Assembly: GCA_024752435.1 (NCBI GenBank)
Contig: CP103037.1
Location: forward strand, 1,612,001-1,676,000
Source: Allantophomopsis cytisporea
Taxonomy: Eukaryota; Ascomycota; Leotiomycetes; Phacidiales; Phacidiaceae
DNA: 64,000 nucleotides
Direction: 5' to 3'
The notes under the pieces are model-generated. The model was not told where the DNA came from. It saw only the letters and a list, made by a program, of their open reading frames with translations, and did no database searches. Shown here in pieces: positions 1 through 11,350 of the stretch (its first letter is position 1; each line of letters begins with the position of its first letter). A program made the translations under genes and the position numbers.

Positions 1-93
1 CGATATTTTGTTTTGCTGGTCTGGAGGAGGTTTCTGACGATTGCGAACTTTGGAGACTGAAGGCTGACAACAATTATCTCAACAGTGCGCTAG

Positions 94-461
94 GAACCCC
101 AGTGGATCCTTCACAGCTCGCCGAGTTTAAAGAACTCCTCGATCCCGATGACGTTGGGTATGCAGAATTCTCAGCCACCTTCGCCCTTGCCGCTCTGAAG
201 CTTAATGAGCATGCCGAGAACGCGACGGACGAGCAGCGTAATGCGGAGCTGGAGCATGCTTATGGTTTGTTCACGGGGGGGCAAGAGGGGCCCATTACCA
301 TTTCGATGTTGAAGCGTGTTGCGAAGGACTTGAATGAGGATATCAGTGACGACGCACTGCGAGATATGGTTCTGGAAGCGAATGGGGGGAAAGGCGCTGG
401 GGTGGGGGTTGGCAGGGAGGAGTTTGAAAGCGTTATGAGGAGGGCGGGGGTTTTTAAGTGA
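94..461 (+). CDS. EF-hand-type calcium-binding protein, 3' exon only
   Basis: This is the last exon of a gene whose 5' part lies outside the window. The frame is open to the left edge, but a branch-like GCTGAC at 63-68 followed by CTAG at 90-93 suggests an intron ending at 93, so the exon probably starts at 94. The visible part (about 122 residues) is acidic and helical. It has two EF-hand-like stretches, one around LLDPDDVGYAEF and one around LFTGGQEGPITISML, followed by a short Gly-rich C-terminus. The first loop keeps several acidic residues; the second is degenerate and may not bind calcium. The overall shape is that of the calmodulin/centrin superfamily, but I cannot assign a specific member. 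The GTG at 102 is not a credible start. Confidence 0.6.
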
Positions 462-1144
462 GGTCGTGATGCATGAGATGGACGAGGCGTTTGGGGCTAT
501 TCAGGGCATAGTATGTGGCGTTTGGGATGTTTATTACCTTGAAGATTATGGGTCGATATGTATGAATATGGCCGTAGCAAGGATTCTCTGTCTTGTAAGT
601 TTGGTTGCTATATGAGACTGTCTATATAGTCTCAATGTTACTGTTATTATGAGGTCAGAGATCTTTCAGATATGACTTCAATTTACTTTACGTCCAGATA
701 TATTGGGAGCCCATAGTTAATGTACTCCAACTATGTAGTATATTATGTTATCTAACCCACATACGTTGTACATAATAGTGACTATGTCCCAGAATGTACT
801 AAAACGGCAATTATTTTAACATGTGTTGATATACTATGTACTCTCGAGTCTCATGTTACAAATATGACTCCTAGTCAAAAATACTATCATTGCATAGACT
901 TCACTCTGATAAATACTTTAACATTTCGTATGCTACAACTGAAGCATTCCTTTTAGTTATTTACTACTTATAACCTATCAGTGATCTATACAGCCTCGAT
1001 CTCACAGAGTCCAAGACGTTCCAGATATGACATCGTGTCATTCCAAATGCAAACGTTCCTATCACTTAAATATAGCAAACTAACTCCAATATATGCTTAT
1101 ACGCCTAGACTGCAACACCGATGCTGTCACCATCTAAAATTCAT
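462..1144. other. AT-rich intergenic region
   Basis: These 683 bases lie between two convergent genes. They are rich in TATGTA/ATACTATG-like stretches and have no coding-like frame. They presumably hold both 3' UTRs and terminators; no specific signal was identified. Confidence 0.5.
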
Positions 1145-1999
1145 CTATTTGACCTCTTCAACCTTGGTCTCAATACCAGTAGCATCCACCTTAGGATCAG
1201 CTGGTGGTGCTTTAAAGCCAGCATGGTCGGAGTGCTTCTTGTAGAAATAGTTGTCCGGCTTAGGCTTCAACTCCGCTGGCAATTCTTCGAGCACAGTTGC
1301 GAGTAGAGCGTCGATCGACTTCTGCTTGGAAGCATCACGGTGCCAGACACTAATTAAGTGGGAGTTGAAGCGGACTGAAAGTCCTACTCCACACAGTTGA
1401 TCACCTAATTTATCATCAGCCTCAAGTCTACGTTATGCTACCATCCAAATACATACCTAGCTCCAGGCAACTTTGTAGTTTCTCTCCAATAGCCATGATC
1501 TGTACTCTCGTCCAGAAATCAGGGCCGACAGCTTTTGGCACTCGAAACGTCCAACTCCCTCCGTTTATATTCCGCCTATCTTCCCAGATGGGCTGAAAGC
1601 CCTGCTTGAAGAGATATATAGACTCTCGCATCTTGATCTGCTCGACCGGTGTGTTATTGTTGTAGCGCCAGAAATCTTGGACGGATTCAATCTGCGAGCC
1701 TATCTGCTCAAGCGTCGCAGCATATTCACCACTCGCCGTCTTCACCGGGTCTTTTTGCGGTCTGGTAGGGAATTTATTAGCCTTCTGTGCTTCAGGGGCG
1801 GAAGTTCTTTGTTCATAAATAGTTGCTGATTGTCGTACCGGTCGAAGTACACGTTCCAGTAATGTTGCGTTGGCAAGGGCCGCATGGCTTTTAGCATGTT
1901 CTTCTTCGCATCATCGCGCTGCTCAGCTGGTGAGCCGGTGTCACTGCCTGTTGAGGTACCAGCGAGCCCTCTGGTGAACAGTGATGGGCGGAGAGCCAT
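1145..1999 (-). CDS. eIF4E-family cap-binding protein (class II / 4E-HP-like)
   Basis: Three exons, complement(1145..1404, 1457..1761, 1839..1999), give 241 aa. Introns are 52 and 77 nt with consensus borders. The start at 1999 has a good context (atcATGG); an earlier in-frame ATG at 2032 is weaker. The eIF4E fold is clear: HYW at 46-48, FWRYNNN at 84-90, LFKxG at 104-108, WEDRRN from 113, then GVGLSVR and WHRD in the last exon. W113-E114 matches the cap-stacking Trp-Glu of canonical eIF4E. The other cap-stacking Trp appears to be Tyr67, as in the class II (eIF4E2/4E-HP/nCBP) group. It should bind the mRNA 5' cap in the cytoplasm. The class II assignment is inference; eIF4E family membership is secure. 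It diverges from the SDR-like gene at 2521. Confidence 0.88.
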
Positions 2000-2520
2000 G
2001 ATGATCGATCTGTATATCCCTGAATGCTGCAAGCGAATAACAACAAAGAACCGATGTTTTCGACGATCACGGCAATAGATCTTGAAAACCCCAGGGTACT
2101 AGGCGATGAATATAAGGAGACAGATATCACAATAAAGATAAGTATTGTGTTATCTCAAAAAGGATGTAAACTTGAATGGGATGCAAGGAGAAGAACAAGT
2201 AGAGGGGAAGGGATATGGGCGACAATCTGATGGCGCCCTGGCCTGCATGCTGCATCACGGTGCATTGTCTGAAACGGCAAGCTACAGTAAGCTTTGTTGT
2301 GAGGGGACGACGAGGGGAAGTAGCATGGGTTCGTGCAGGCCTGCCACATCCAAGCTCAGAATCCTCAGCCTCGCGTGCACGTCAGTCACCTCGGTCCGTA
2401 CCTTACGTAGGTAGTGTCTCCAATGCGACATCCACAACAACAAATTTACCATCTCTTCGTGCCATATGCAAACCTTGAGGCATGTTACTCCGGTAAAGGT
2501 CAATCAGCTGCGTGAATAGG
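2000..2520. promoter_or_regulatory. Divergent promoter region between the eIF4E-like and SDR-like genes
   Basis: About 520 bases separate two divergently transcribed starts and should hold both promoters and 5' UTRs. No TATA box or named operator stands out. Short open frames here lack coding character. Confidence 0.4.
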
Positions 2521-3709
2521 ATGGCCGACTCAAGCACGTCGTCCTCGAATCCCAAGCCATTGCCCATCCCCGCTGCGACATTCCCAACGCACAACTCGCC
2601 CCGCGTCTGGTTCTTTACGCAAGCGCTTTCACCGACTGCTATTAGACTTATCCGGCTGCTTCTTGCACATGGCGACTATGTAGCAGCAGGATTACCGCCT
2701 AGCGGCCTGGAGAACGAGGATCGCAGCGCCGAGTTCCGAGAAATCATCGCGGAATGCAAGAGTAATCGCAAGGATCGTGAGGGCTGGAAAGATCGGATAC
2801 GAGGGATTCGTTGCGATGGGCGCATCATGGGACAGTGCCAGGCGGCGATAGCCGAGACAGTAGAGATCTGGGGACGAGTTGATATTCTTCTCTGCTGTAC
2901 TTCTGAAGGTACGTATCGCTTCCAACCGAAACCTATGACCCGCTGCTGAATAGTATGCAGCTGTAGTAGGCACCGTCGAAGAGCTCTCCACGAGCCCAGC
3001 AACCTTGAACCTTGTTCGCGATCAATTCGAGACGAATTTCTTCTCGCAGGTCAATTTCATTAAGGCGTGTCTGCCCCTTCTGCGGCAGAAACACACTGGG
3101 CACATCATCCTACTCACAGGTATCACCGGACATATAGGCACGCCGGGCATGCCATTCTACTGTGCGTCAACGTGGGCACTCGAAGGTTTCTGCGATAGTC
3201 TGGCTTATGAGATCGCGCCGTTCAACATCAAGATGACGATAGTGCAACCAAACAAGGAAATCAATGTGCTCACAAACAAAATCACGTTTGCGCCCCAATT
3301 ACCGCAGTATGAGAGCCAGAATAATCCAGCGCCAGGACTGCGCGATATCTTGAGTGGTGTAGTAAATATAAATCCCACGACAAGGATTTCAGAGGAGAAG
3401 GGGAAGAAAGGAAGGATTGGCGAGGAAAAGGAGAGTATTGTGAGCAGATATCCTGCGTTACCCAGTGAGGCCAATGATCGTCTTGTTATGGAGACTGTAC
3501 ATGCGCTTACGGCAATTGGTGGTCATGAGAATCCGCCAGCGAGACATATCGTTGGCTATGAAGGCGTAATGAGTGTCAAGGAAAAATTGAAAACTGTGAG
3601 TGAAGAATTGGAGGATTTCGTAGAGGTCAGCTGTGCTGTTGATATCTTGAAAGGAGAAGGATTGAGTCCCAATCCAGTTGCTGGTCAAAACCTAGGGGCA
3701 CTCGGATAG
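2521..3709 (+). CDS. Short-chain dehydrogenase/reductase-like protein with degenerate active site
   Basis: Two exons, 2521..2908 and 2961..3709, with a 52-nt intron (GTACGT...ATGCAG), encode 378 aa. An in-frame ATG at 2512 would add three residues. The order of elements fits a classical SDR: an N-terminal beta strand, a GRVDILLCC strand, an FxQVNFIKACLPLL helix, then HIILLTGITGHIG and PFYCASTWALEGFCDSLAYE. However, the usual TGxxxGxG cofactor motif reads TQALSPTA. The YxxxK catalytic pair reads Y-C-A-S-T, so Lys is replaced by Thr. The Ser position appears to be Thr in LLTGITG. The protein may have lost dehydrogenase activity or work as a binding protein. It converges on the LOG gene with a 193-b gap. 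SDR fold: confident; function: unknown. Confidence 0.78.
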
Positions 3710-3902
3710 TGTTAATTGGAAAGTTAATTGTATTAATATTCTGATACGACATTCAAGTAACCAAAGTTCATATCGATACGAATCTATACAGGTTCTAATC
3801 ATTTTCATTAAATGTAGTCTAAAGCCTGTCCGTGTACGCCAAGTCGACGCCCCTGCAACCATCATATCAGCGCCATAACAAACATCATAACTAATACTTC
3901 TC

Positions 3903-4586
3903 TTACTCATTACCCCATTCCAACTTGAATTTCCCCTCGGTGTTCCTGTATTTGGCCAGGGCCTCCACAGCTTCGGCAGCCGTGTCCACCGAGATGATAA
4001 TGCCCTTGTTGCTCTGCTGAACAAACCCAGCGTCGATACTTCCATCCACCCACTTTATAAGTCCGTCCCAGTATCCCTCCACATTAAAGACAACCACGCC
4101 CCTATTGTGAATTCCGAGTTGGTTCCAAGTGACCACCTCCATAAGCTCCTCGAGTGTACCATAGCCACCTGGCAACGCAATGAAACCCGATCCTGGACCA
4201 CCAGCAATTACTTCTTGCGCCATCATCTGCTTGCGAGTATGCATATCCTTTACTACCGTCGTTTTTCCATACACAGACTCCTCTGGGAGCCCCTTTGCTA
4301 CCTCCGTACTGTCAGGACCGCGTTCGTAGCGGACCAGCGGTGCTGGAATAATGCCGTGCACGGAAGATGGACCAGACAGAGACACGAGTGTTCGTGCTAC
4401 CTCGCCCATCAACCCTACAGTTCCTCCGCCATACACAAGGGAGATGTTGTGCTTGTGGAAGGTCTCGGCCAGAGATCGCGCCGCAGCCATGTGCGCTGGC
4501 GACTTGCCTGGTGACGAGCCACAGAACACACAGATCTTTGTGGGCGGAGTGCCGGTTAAGTTTCCATTGGTGCCGTTGGAACCCAT
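3903..4586 (-). CDS. LOG-family cytokinin riboside 5'-monophosphate phosphoribohydrolase
   Basis: A single exon encodes 227 aa, a normal length for the family. The Rossmann-like signature is complete: CVFCGSSPG at 19-27, GGGTVGLMG at 53-61, MHTRK at 115-119 and the hallmark PGGYGTLEE at 139-147. By family knowledge, LOG enzymes remove ribose 5-phosphate from cytokinin nucleotides (or from AMP and related nucleotides) to release the free base. In fungi this can give cytokinin production or may serve nucleotide salvage. The N-terminal 15 residues are low in complexity (Gly/Asn/Thr). Older annotations call this family lysine decarboxylase, which is misleading. Substrate is inferred from the family only. 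Confidence 0.93.
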   Translation of the reverse strand: MGSNGTNGNLTGTPPTKICVFCGSSPGKSPAHMAAARSLAETFHKHNISLVYGGGTVGLMGEVARTLVSLSGPSSVHGIIPAPLVRYERGPDSTEVAKGLPEESVYGKTTVVKDMHTRKQMMAQEVIAGGPGSGFIALPGGYGTLEELMEVVTWNQLGIHNRGVVVFNVEGYWDGLIKWVDGSIDAGFVQQSNKGIIISVDTAAEAVEALAKYRNTEGKFKLEWGNE

Positions 4587-6057
4587 CGTGAATAGAGATT
4601 CAAAAAAGATAGTCGTTGAGTAGAGTTGAGTGTTGCTGATATTAGGAGTTCCGTCAAACTTTTGTACTGAATGAAGAGATGGGTCTTAGTGATTGGGGAC
4701 TCGTTCCCTTTGTATGAACTTAAGAGAGAGAGAAAGATCTCGTAGTATGACAAAGCTGTGACAATGCCGAAATCGTGTTCTTCGTCAAGTGGCGGGATGA
4801 GCAAAGTAGACGCTACGATGAATCACAAGATCAAGATTGTCTAACGAACCAGAGCAGAATCGGCGATGACGCAAAGCACGAATCTGATGAATTGCTTTTC
4901 CGAAAATGAGAAATGTAAAGACAGTTTCGAGGCAATGAACTGATAACTGTTTAGATGAGATCAAGGAGGAGGGGAAAGGAGAATGTTTAGGAGGAAAGAC
5001 TTTAGAGTTGCGTCGGTGAAAGGAAAGGGACCACAATACTCTACTTATGAATGACTATCCGACGAGGCTCCGTTTAGCACTTAGAGTCATCGTAATAATG
5101 CCACAGCTAAACCTTCACCGCCTCCATTTTCGGCGATGAAGGCGTTACCCCCCGTCACCGCGATAAACAAACACGACTAAGTTGTATAGTGCCTGAGGTT
5201 GAAATAGGGAGTGGATGCAAGGGGTCCAAGTACCAACAGAGCTTCAAGTGTTGGTCCGGCAACTAGGCCACTTTCGGGTGAAGCTGAAGGATACCTACTT
5301 ACCAGGGAGGCACTCGCTGATCACATGATATTCAGATCTCTTTCCGCTTGTACCCGTCCGCCCACGTGAGCCGAAGGACATGGATAATTAATTCAGAAGC
5401 TTCAATCGGAATATAATTTTCATGAAAGCCGACGAGACAACTTGACACATTCCAAGCCCTGCAACACATGAAGTCGTGGTACAATTGACTCAGATTACTC
5501 CTGTTGAGAACGAAGAGAACCGATTCCGAGCAGAGGCGCAGTACACATCTGAGACGTCCTCGGTGTACATATCTATATTGTATGTTTTTGTCATTGTCAT
5601 CTTCGTCAATTTATTCCTTTTCATTATCACACAATATGCCTAAGCAGCAAAGTGCCCGCCATTTATGATATCCGGGAGGGGCCAACATCTTCAGACACCC
5701 GATTTTGGTCATATGTATAATTTGAGAGCAGTTTTCTATTTGTTCAAAAAGAAAGTACAGTACTTCGTGAGAGCGTTGTACGAGAGATGTCAAAAGTTTA
5801 TACACAATACCTCTTCGCAGCATCCCTTTAACGTTTCTACCATGTCTTCTTGATGATTGGCGAAGTCAGAAGATAGGATACTTTTTGGTCTAGCTAAGAA
5901 GAGTAGTTCGGAAGATTTCTCGATTACATGTTTGGTTTTTTTCATCATCATTACCACGAAGACCGACCTGAACCTCTGCTGATGATATCCTGAAGTCATC
6001 AACCCGGCAAGCAAAATACATTAAGCAGTACCTCAGTTCTGAAATAGCCAGTCTAGG
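4587..6057. other. Long intergenic region upstream of two divergent genes
   Basis: This 1.47-kb stretch lies between the LOG gene (-) and the EFM7-like gene (+). It should contain both promoters and 5' leaders. Purine-rich runs such as agagagagaaag occur near 4722-4737. Short open frames at 4.8-5.0 kb and 5.6-6.0 kb overlap on both strands and match no family I know. I see no further gene. Confidence 0.4.
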
Positions 6058-6831
6058 ATGTCTGACTCTGGAGACGAAGATCATGGACTTGGACTGTTTG
6101 ACGATCCAGAGGACTACTACCCACCATCACCCAAGCCTACAGAAGCCTCACATACCCTTCGTTCCGGCAAAACCATCTCTCTCCGCCTAGTTGGTCATAA
6201 TCCACTATGGGGACATCTACTCTGGCAAGCAGGCCGCATCATCTCCGGTTACTTCGAGGAGAATCCATCCTTGGTAGCCAATAAGACTGTTCTCGAACTT
6301 GGTGCTGGTGCAGGGTTACCTTCTCTTGTCAGTGCTATTTGCCAGGCCTCAAAAGTTGTGGTCACAGATTATCCGGACATCGATCTTGTGCAAAATCTAC
6401 AGTACAACATAGACCACTGTGAATTGCTTCCAGCGGAGAAGAACATTTCAGCGTTGGGATATCTCTGGGGAGCATCACCCGACTCGCTCCTTGCAGAACT
6501 TCCTCAGGAGAAGTGTGACAATGTGGCGCCTGGTTTTGATGTACTCATTTTGGCAGACTTACTGTTCAATCATTCAGAGCACGCCAAATTAGTATCCACT
6601 GTAGTACAGACTCTGAAGAAGACACCAGAGTCCACAGCACTGGTGTTTTTTACACCATACCGACCTTGGCTTTATGAGAAGGATTTAGCTTTCTTTGACC
6701 TCATCAAAGAGGCTGGATTCACTGTCGAGAAGATCCTAGCAGAGAAGATGGAAAAGGTAATGTTTGAGGAGGATCGAGGCGATGAAGAGCTACGTCGGAC
6801 AGTCTTTGGATTCCAGGTCAAATGGGCATGA
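6058..6831 (+). CDS. EFM7: EEF1A N-terminal/lysine methyltransferase-like protein (EFM7/Nnt1 type)
   Basis: A single exon encodes 257 aa, close to the length of yeast Efm7 (Nnt1). After an acidic N-terminus comes a class I Rossmann methyltransferase with VLELGAGAGLPSL at 78-90 (SAM-binding motif I), VVTDYPD near 112-118, and DVLILADLLFNHSEH, where the post-II acidic position and an LLFN stretch recall Efm7/METTL13 relatives. WGHLLWQAGR near 51-60 is a typical family-16 methyltransferase element. Family members methylate the N-terminus and Lys3 of translation elongation factor eEF1A in the cytoplasm; older annotations call them nicotinamide N-methyltransferase. It ends 491 b before the convergent decarboxylase stop. 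Exact substrate is inferred. Confidence 0.85.
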   Translation: MSDSGDEDHGLGLFDDPEDYYPPSPKPTEASHTLRSGKTISLRLVGHNPLWGHLLWQAGRIISGYFEENPSLVANKTVLELGAGAGLPSLVSAICQASKVVVTDYPDIDLVQNLQYNIDHCELLPAEKNISALGYLWGASPDSLLAELPQEKCDNVAPGFDVLILADLLFNHSEHAKLVSTVVQTLKKTPESTALVFFTPYRPWLYEKDLAFFDLIKEAGFTVEKILAEKMEKVMFEEDRGDEELRRTVFGFQVKWA

Positions 6832-7322
6832 AACCACAATCTATAAGCAAGCAAAAAATCTATCCTCGCACATTTTTTCGGGTATCTTCTTCAAATATTT
6901 AAGAGTATGATCTAATCAAGATTTTGATAATGAAAATGGGTGGGTTAGAATTTTGGATTTAATGAGTGTGTGTAGCTGAGACTACCCCATCTCAATGCGA
7001 AATTCTACGATACCTTGTACAAGGCAAACCATGCTATTGACCGGTCCTGCTTCAGGGATTTTCACAACATCCTCCTTTACACTAGCTTTATTGCGGTACT
7101 CTTTCCTACTTCCGTCAATCTTTCACTACCTTATATAACGTGCCAGCCACAGCTGTTTCTTGGCACAGGCATCTTGAAATAGCGTTCTCAATAGCTGATA
7201 TCAAATGCAACATTATCTATTATTGCCGTTGAGCGGCTCCTTTCTTTCTATATATATGTCATCCTTCTCTTAATCACATCACTCCTTTGATTATACACAG
7301 AAATGTGACTACCCGAGCCGCT
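6832..7322. other. Convergent 3' intergenic region
   Basis: The 491 bases between two convergent stops are AT-rich and hold presumed 3' UTRs. Nothing else is visible. Confidence 0.5.
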
Positions 7323-8832
7323 TCATCTGACGACCTCTTCCAACACCCCCTTCACAATCTCGAGATCCTTCTGCACATCAACCTTCCACGTACTAACAGC
7401 AATCCTACAAGCAGCCTCACCCTTCCACTTTGTCCCCGAAACCATAATCTTGCCGATTCCATTAATCCTCTCCACCAACTGCTCATTAATATCCACATCC
7501 TTCGCTCTGAACAGAACCACAATTCCCACATCTTCCACCTTCTCCACATTCAATAAAAGCAACCCCTCCGCTTTTGCAACAACGCTGGCAATCGCCCTGG
7601 CAAACTCTACCTGTCTAGCAAACATTCTTTCCAACTCCGACCGCCCGTACGCAACAAGTACAGAATATACCGGTAGCGCCCTGAATCTACGTGAGTTCTC
7701 GATGCCGATATTCAGCGGTGAGGGTATGCCCGCTGGGCCGCCGGAAAGGTAGGCGGCGTTGGGGTTCGCGAAGACACTGGAAAGTGTGTCGAGAGACTTT
7801 GTGAAGAAGAAACCACAGTCGTAGGGGACGTTGAGCGATTTATGTGCGTCGCCTGTTATAGAGTCTGCGAGCTCCATACCTGCGGTGCCGGCGTGGAGAG
7901 AGGCGAACTCAGAGGTACGAGGAAGAGCACGGTTGAAGAGACCGAATGCTGTTGTTGTTAGCAATCTTAAGAATTGAGAATTGGAAAAGGGAGGGCCTAC
8001 CTCCATCTATGTGCAGCCAAGCTTTGTACTTATCGCATAGTGATCTTATCACTTGCATCTCTTCCAGATTGGTAGCGAAGCGTCCTGTATTCACTTCGCC
8101 GCAAGAGATAACGACTATACTTGCTGCTCCCTCGATACTCAGCAGAGATTCCAGCTTAGGAATGTCCATTTTCCACGGGGACGTGGAACCTGCAACATCG
8201 TACACATTACCGCTCCCAAGACCTACGATACTAGCCGCCTTATACAGAGAAGAATGGCCCATAGACGTCAAGATCTGGATTGACTTTACTCCAGCCCCCA
8301 TACAAGCCGACAAGAGTCCTCTCTTAGCAACAGTGGTACCAGATAATCTAGCATTAATAATAGCCTCCCTCCCACAAGCAAGACCTAGAATATTACTTGC
8401 CGTAGCACCAGTAGTGAAAGTCCTACCTTTAAACTCCTCTTCATTCAGCTCCAACAACTGCAATAACATCCTCAATGCCCTATCCTCGACAACCGTACTC
8501 ACACTCTGATCCGGCAGATGCACCTGCACGTTCTGATCAAACGCCGTGACGATATTATCGGCGACTTCAGCGACGGGCAGAATGCCGCCAGTCACGAACC
8601 CGTAGTAATTGGCGCTGGTCTTCTGCCCATGGAAGCCCAGCGCCACTTCGTCTAGAAGATGCCGTACTGTTTCTTGCTCGCCCCGGCCGTTGGCAGGCAG
8701 GCTTTCATAGAGCTTCGAGGCGGCACGGTGTGTGGCTTCCTTGCCGGGTAGAGCTTTGTCTTGTTGGGTAGCGCGTGTCACGGCGTTGGATATCAAGGGA
8801 TAAGATATCTCTTGCAGGGACGTGGTAGCCAT
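7323..8832 (-). CDS. Group II pyridoxal-phosphate-dependent decarboxylase
   Basis: Two exons, complement(7323..7948, 8001..8832), with a 52-nt intron (GTAGGC...CTAACAACAACAG), encode 485 aa. The ATG at 8832 sits in gaaATGG; the upstream GTG at 8847 is not a start. PLP-decarboxylase features appear in order: NYYGFVTGG near 80-90, TTGATASN, HIDGAFG at 274-280 (the Asp contacts the PLP ring nitrogen), and GDAHK at 310-314, where K314 is the expected Schiff-base lysine. The family covers aromatic amino acid, glutamate and 2,4-diaminobutyrate decarboxylases. The N-terminal layout resembles the tyrosine/diaminobutyrate-type group rather than glutamate decarboxylase, but the substrate cannot be read from sequence. 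A C-terminal small domain is present, so the enzyme looks intact. Confidence 0.9.
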
Positions 8833-9448
8833 TTCCGTGTCTTTCACGTGGCGGTCGAATTGGGATGGTATGTGAAGGCGAGTGAGCGAGTCCAGCCTGC
8901 TCCAGAACCAATCTCTTTCCGGCTTTCTGGGAATTTAGTTCAAGGACAAGATTGGTGCCGGCAGTGTTGATGGGCGGTCCGGTAGATAGATCAAAAGACT
9001 TTGACAAGAGTGATGATGGGTTTCTTGGTTCCTCCTTCTCTTACTATCTTGTTCCTTTCCCTTGAATGACTGGTGGATGCAGATATTAATATACTAGATG
9101 AAGAGTGGGATTTGACTCATACTGGGTACTGCGTACCTGAGGTATAGAGTCGTTCACTATCGGGAGCCGGAGTATCGGGCCGTAACGATTAAATGGGAAG
9201 TCTATACATTATACATTGATATGATTCTGTACCCAACTTTGTAGAGAAGCTATATACGCCTTCACCTTGTCACTGCATTACATAGCGCATAAGCAGCCAT
9301 CCTGCAAGCGCATACTCCCATGTCAGCCCTAGCTGAGGAGAGGATAGACATTTGTGCATGGGAATCATATGGCCCTAAGATAATGCATGGGAAAGCTGAA
9401 TCTTCAACCGGGTTTAGCAACGCGGGATGTGCAAAATGAAGTACTTAG
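8833..9448. promoter_or_regulatory. Upstream region of the PLP decarboxylase
   Basis: These bases lie upstream of the minus-strand decarboxylase and should carry its promoter and leader. No coding frame or named site is evident. Confidence 0.35.
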
Positions 9449-9794
9449 TCAAAACCATCTTGCTCCCCTCAAGTGAGTGCCCAAAGTCGGTTTGTACTCA
9501 GATACTTCCAGGTCCACATGAAGCTCGTCGATCTTCCATTCAATGTTCTAGAAACCTTTTGCCATGAAACGATCCGTGAATAATAGGCCTGGAACGGAGC
9601 ACATGAGTCGAGCAAGCTGGTGTAGCAATACCGCAAGAAGACGCAAGGCGCTACTCTCACTATGGGATTCTGGGCAAGTAGAGTTTCGAAGTCCAGCGTC
9701 ATTCTTATCCCAAAATTGCTGCTTACATGAGGATTAGCTGGAGTTCTGACACCATTTTCTGCAGGCATGGCCGTTTGCAGCATCCCATCTTACA
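9449..9794 (-). pseudogene. Probable decayed gene fragment (unknown family)
   Basis: On the minus strand, GTAAGA at 9793 and a branch-like GCTAATC plus GTAAGCAG ending at 9719 look like intron borders. The frame from 9718 to 9449 then reads 89 coding-like residues, including ESSALRLLAVLLHQLARLM and EWKIDELHVDLEVSEYKP, broken by a single TAG at 9548-9550. Another frame across the same bases is open but looks less protein-like, and joining the upstream exon candidate gives that second frame instead. The simplest reading is a remnant of a fungal gene with one stop (CAG to TAG possible) and lost joins. Family unknown. Further coding-like but disrupted pieces continue up to about 10,690. Confidence 0.3.
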
Positions 9795-11287
9795 ACAAGT
9801 GTGCAAAGAAGCCGAATTGGATTGGCGATGCTCTGGGAATTCGGCATTCTCCAGAATCCTGGAATGTAGGTGTGAGGTATTATTACTCTGCCGGAATAGC
9901 TGCGATGCTGCTGCTTCTTCATTACGTCGTTAATAGCTGTGCGAGGTCAGTCACCAAGAATGTCCCGTTTCTTTGTCTCTTCTAATGAACGCCTGGACCC
10001 TGCGCCTTTGTTGTGGCGTCAGCACTAACTATTCATTCTTCCTTCCTAGAAACTGGCCTGGTATATTTGGGCCCGACTGAAGGCATGGAGATCCGGCGAG
10101 AAATGGTGACCGAGTTCAGAATGAAGGCTCTTCTAGTACGGGTATGACTGTACAAACCATCGATACCAAGATGTGGGTATTGAAATAGAGTGTGAATATG
10201 AATCATTAGAAATGGAACCAATATTCTAGCAACATGGGCGCGCTGAAGAAGTAGAATTCCTGGATTTGCACTGGTTGGAATATGTTTCCTCGGGGGAACT
10301 TCCGATGCCGATGGTAACGAATGAGCAGATCTTCATATTTCTTCGGTTTCCTGAAGTCATGATACCAAATGGAGTGTAATGAGAACCTATTGATATGGCA
10401 ATCGATTCCAACGTCCTATTCCATGGGAAGTGTAACCATTGAGTACCCCGCGTCTTTATCCTTGCACAGCAAGCATCACTGATCGACTTGTTCAAGGATT
10501 CCATGATGACAAGAAAGACCATGTGAGCTCGCTATGCCTGTCAGAGTTCTCCCCTCACGTTTCAAGCTTCGTGAGATCTGATCTGTGTATACTGTACCGG
10601 AGACAGAATTGAAGGGATGTTTTTGTCTTTTTTGTTCCAGGATATAGAGTTCATCAATAGCAGTAAATGTGCCTGACAGGCTCATCTAATGGGCACTCCG
10701 ATGACCCTACGCTCTTGTGATTCCCATGTGCAGAGCTCGTATCCATCTACACCCATTGCATGGTCGCTATCCTCCAAGCTGTTTGTATGGCAACGAGTCA
10801 GAAGACATTACGAGCATCCACTCTGATGGATGAGAAATGCCAGTTGACGACAGAGCATCACGGAAGAGATAGGTCCGACTCGACCATCGTGGTAATCGAG
10901 CATTCGCATGCAGCCATTCGATGGAGAGACTATCAACAGTGCTATATTAGTAGGAATGTTACTGGGATAGCGGGGGGTATTGGGTCCATTCGTTACTGAG
11001 TAATGAAATTGGGGATGTCGCAGACTTTAGTCGTTGCGTTGCACTTGTAGTTGCAGGCTTGGGTACGGGACTGCCTTGCAGGTGCACATGTATCCGCTGT
11101 CTTGGGAATTGGACCTATATCATGCACTCTGCACCCAAGTGCCAGACTTCCGGGATGAGCATTACTTACTTCGTTAGTACTTACGATTTCTGAGCCGCCC
11201 TTTGTCTTCGGTGGATGTAAGGAAGAGATATAATATCCTCGACGGAGCATCTGATTATTCTGACTCTTATTCTACGACGTCGACTTA

Positions 11288-11350
11288 CCTCGCCTCATCT
11301 CACCTCATCTCACCCACCTCACTCCACCTCACCTCGCCTCGCCTCGCCTC
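11288..11350. repeat. CCTCA/CCTCG-type simple repeat
   Basis: A pyrimidine-rich run of repeated CCTCATCTCA, CCTCACC and CCTCG units. Such CT tracts are common in fungal promoters. Confidence 0.75.

Noticed and set aside
102..104. Start codon at the left-edge EF-hand frame
   Set aside because: The codon is GTG and the frame continues to the window edge behind an intron-like acceptor, so the gene starts outside the window.
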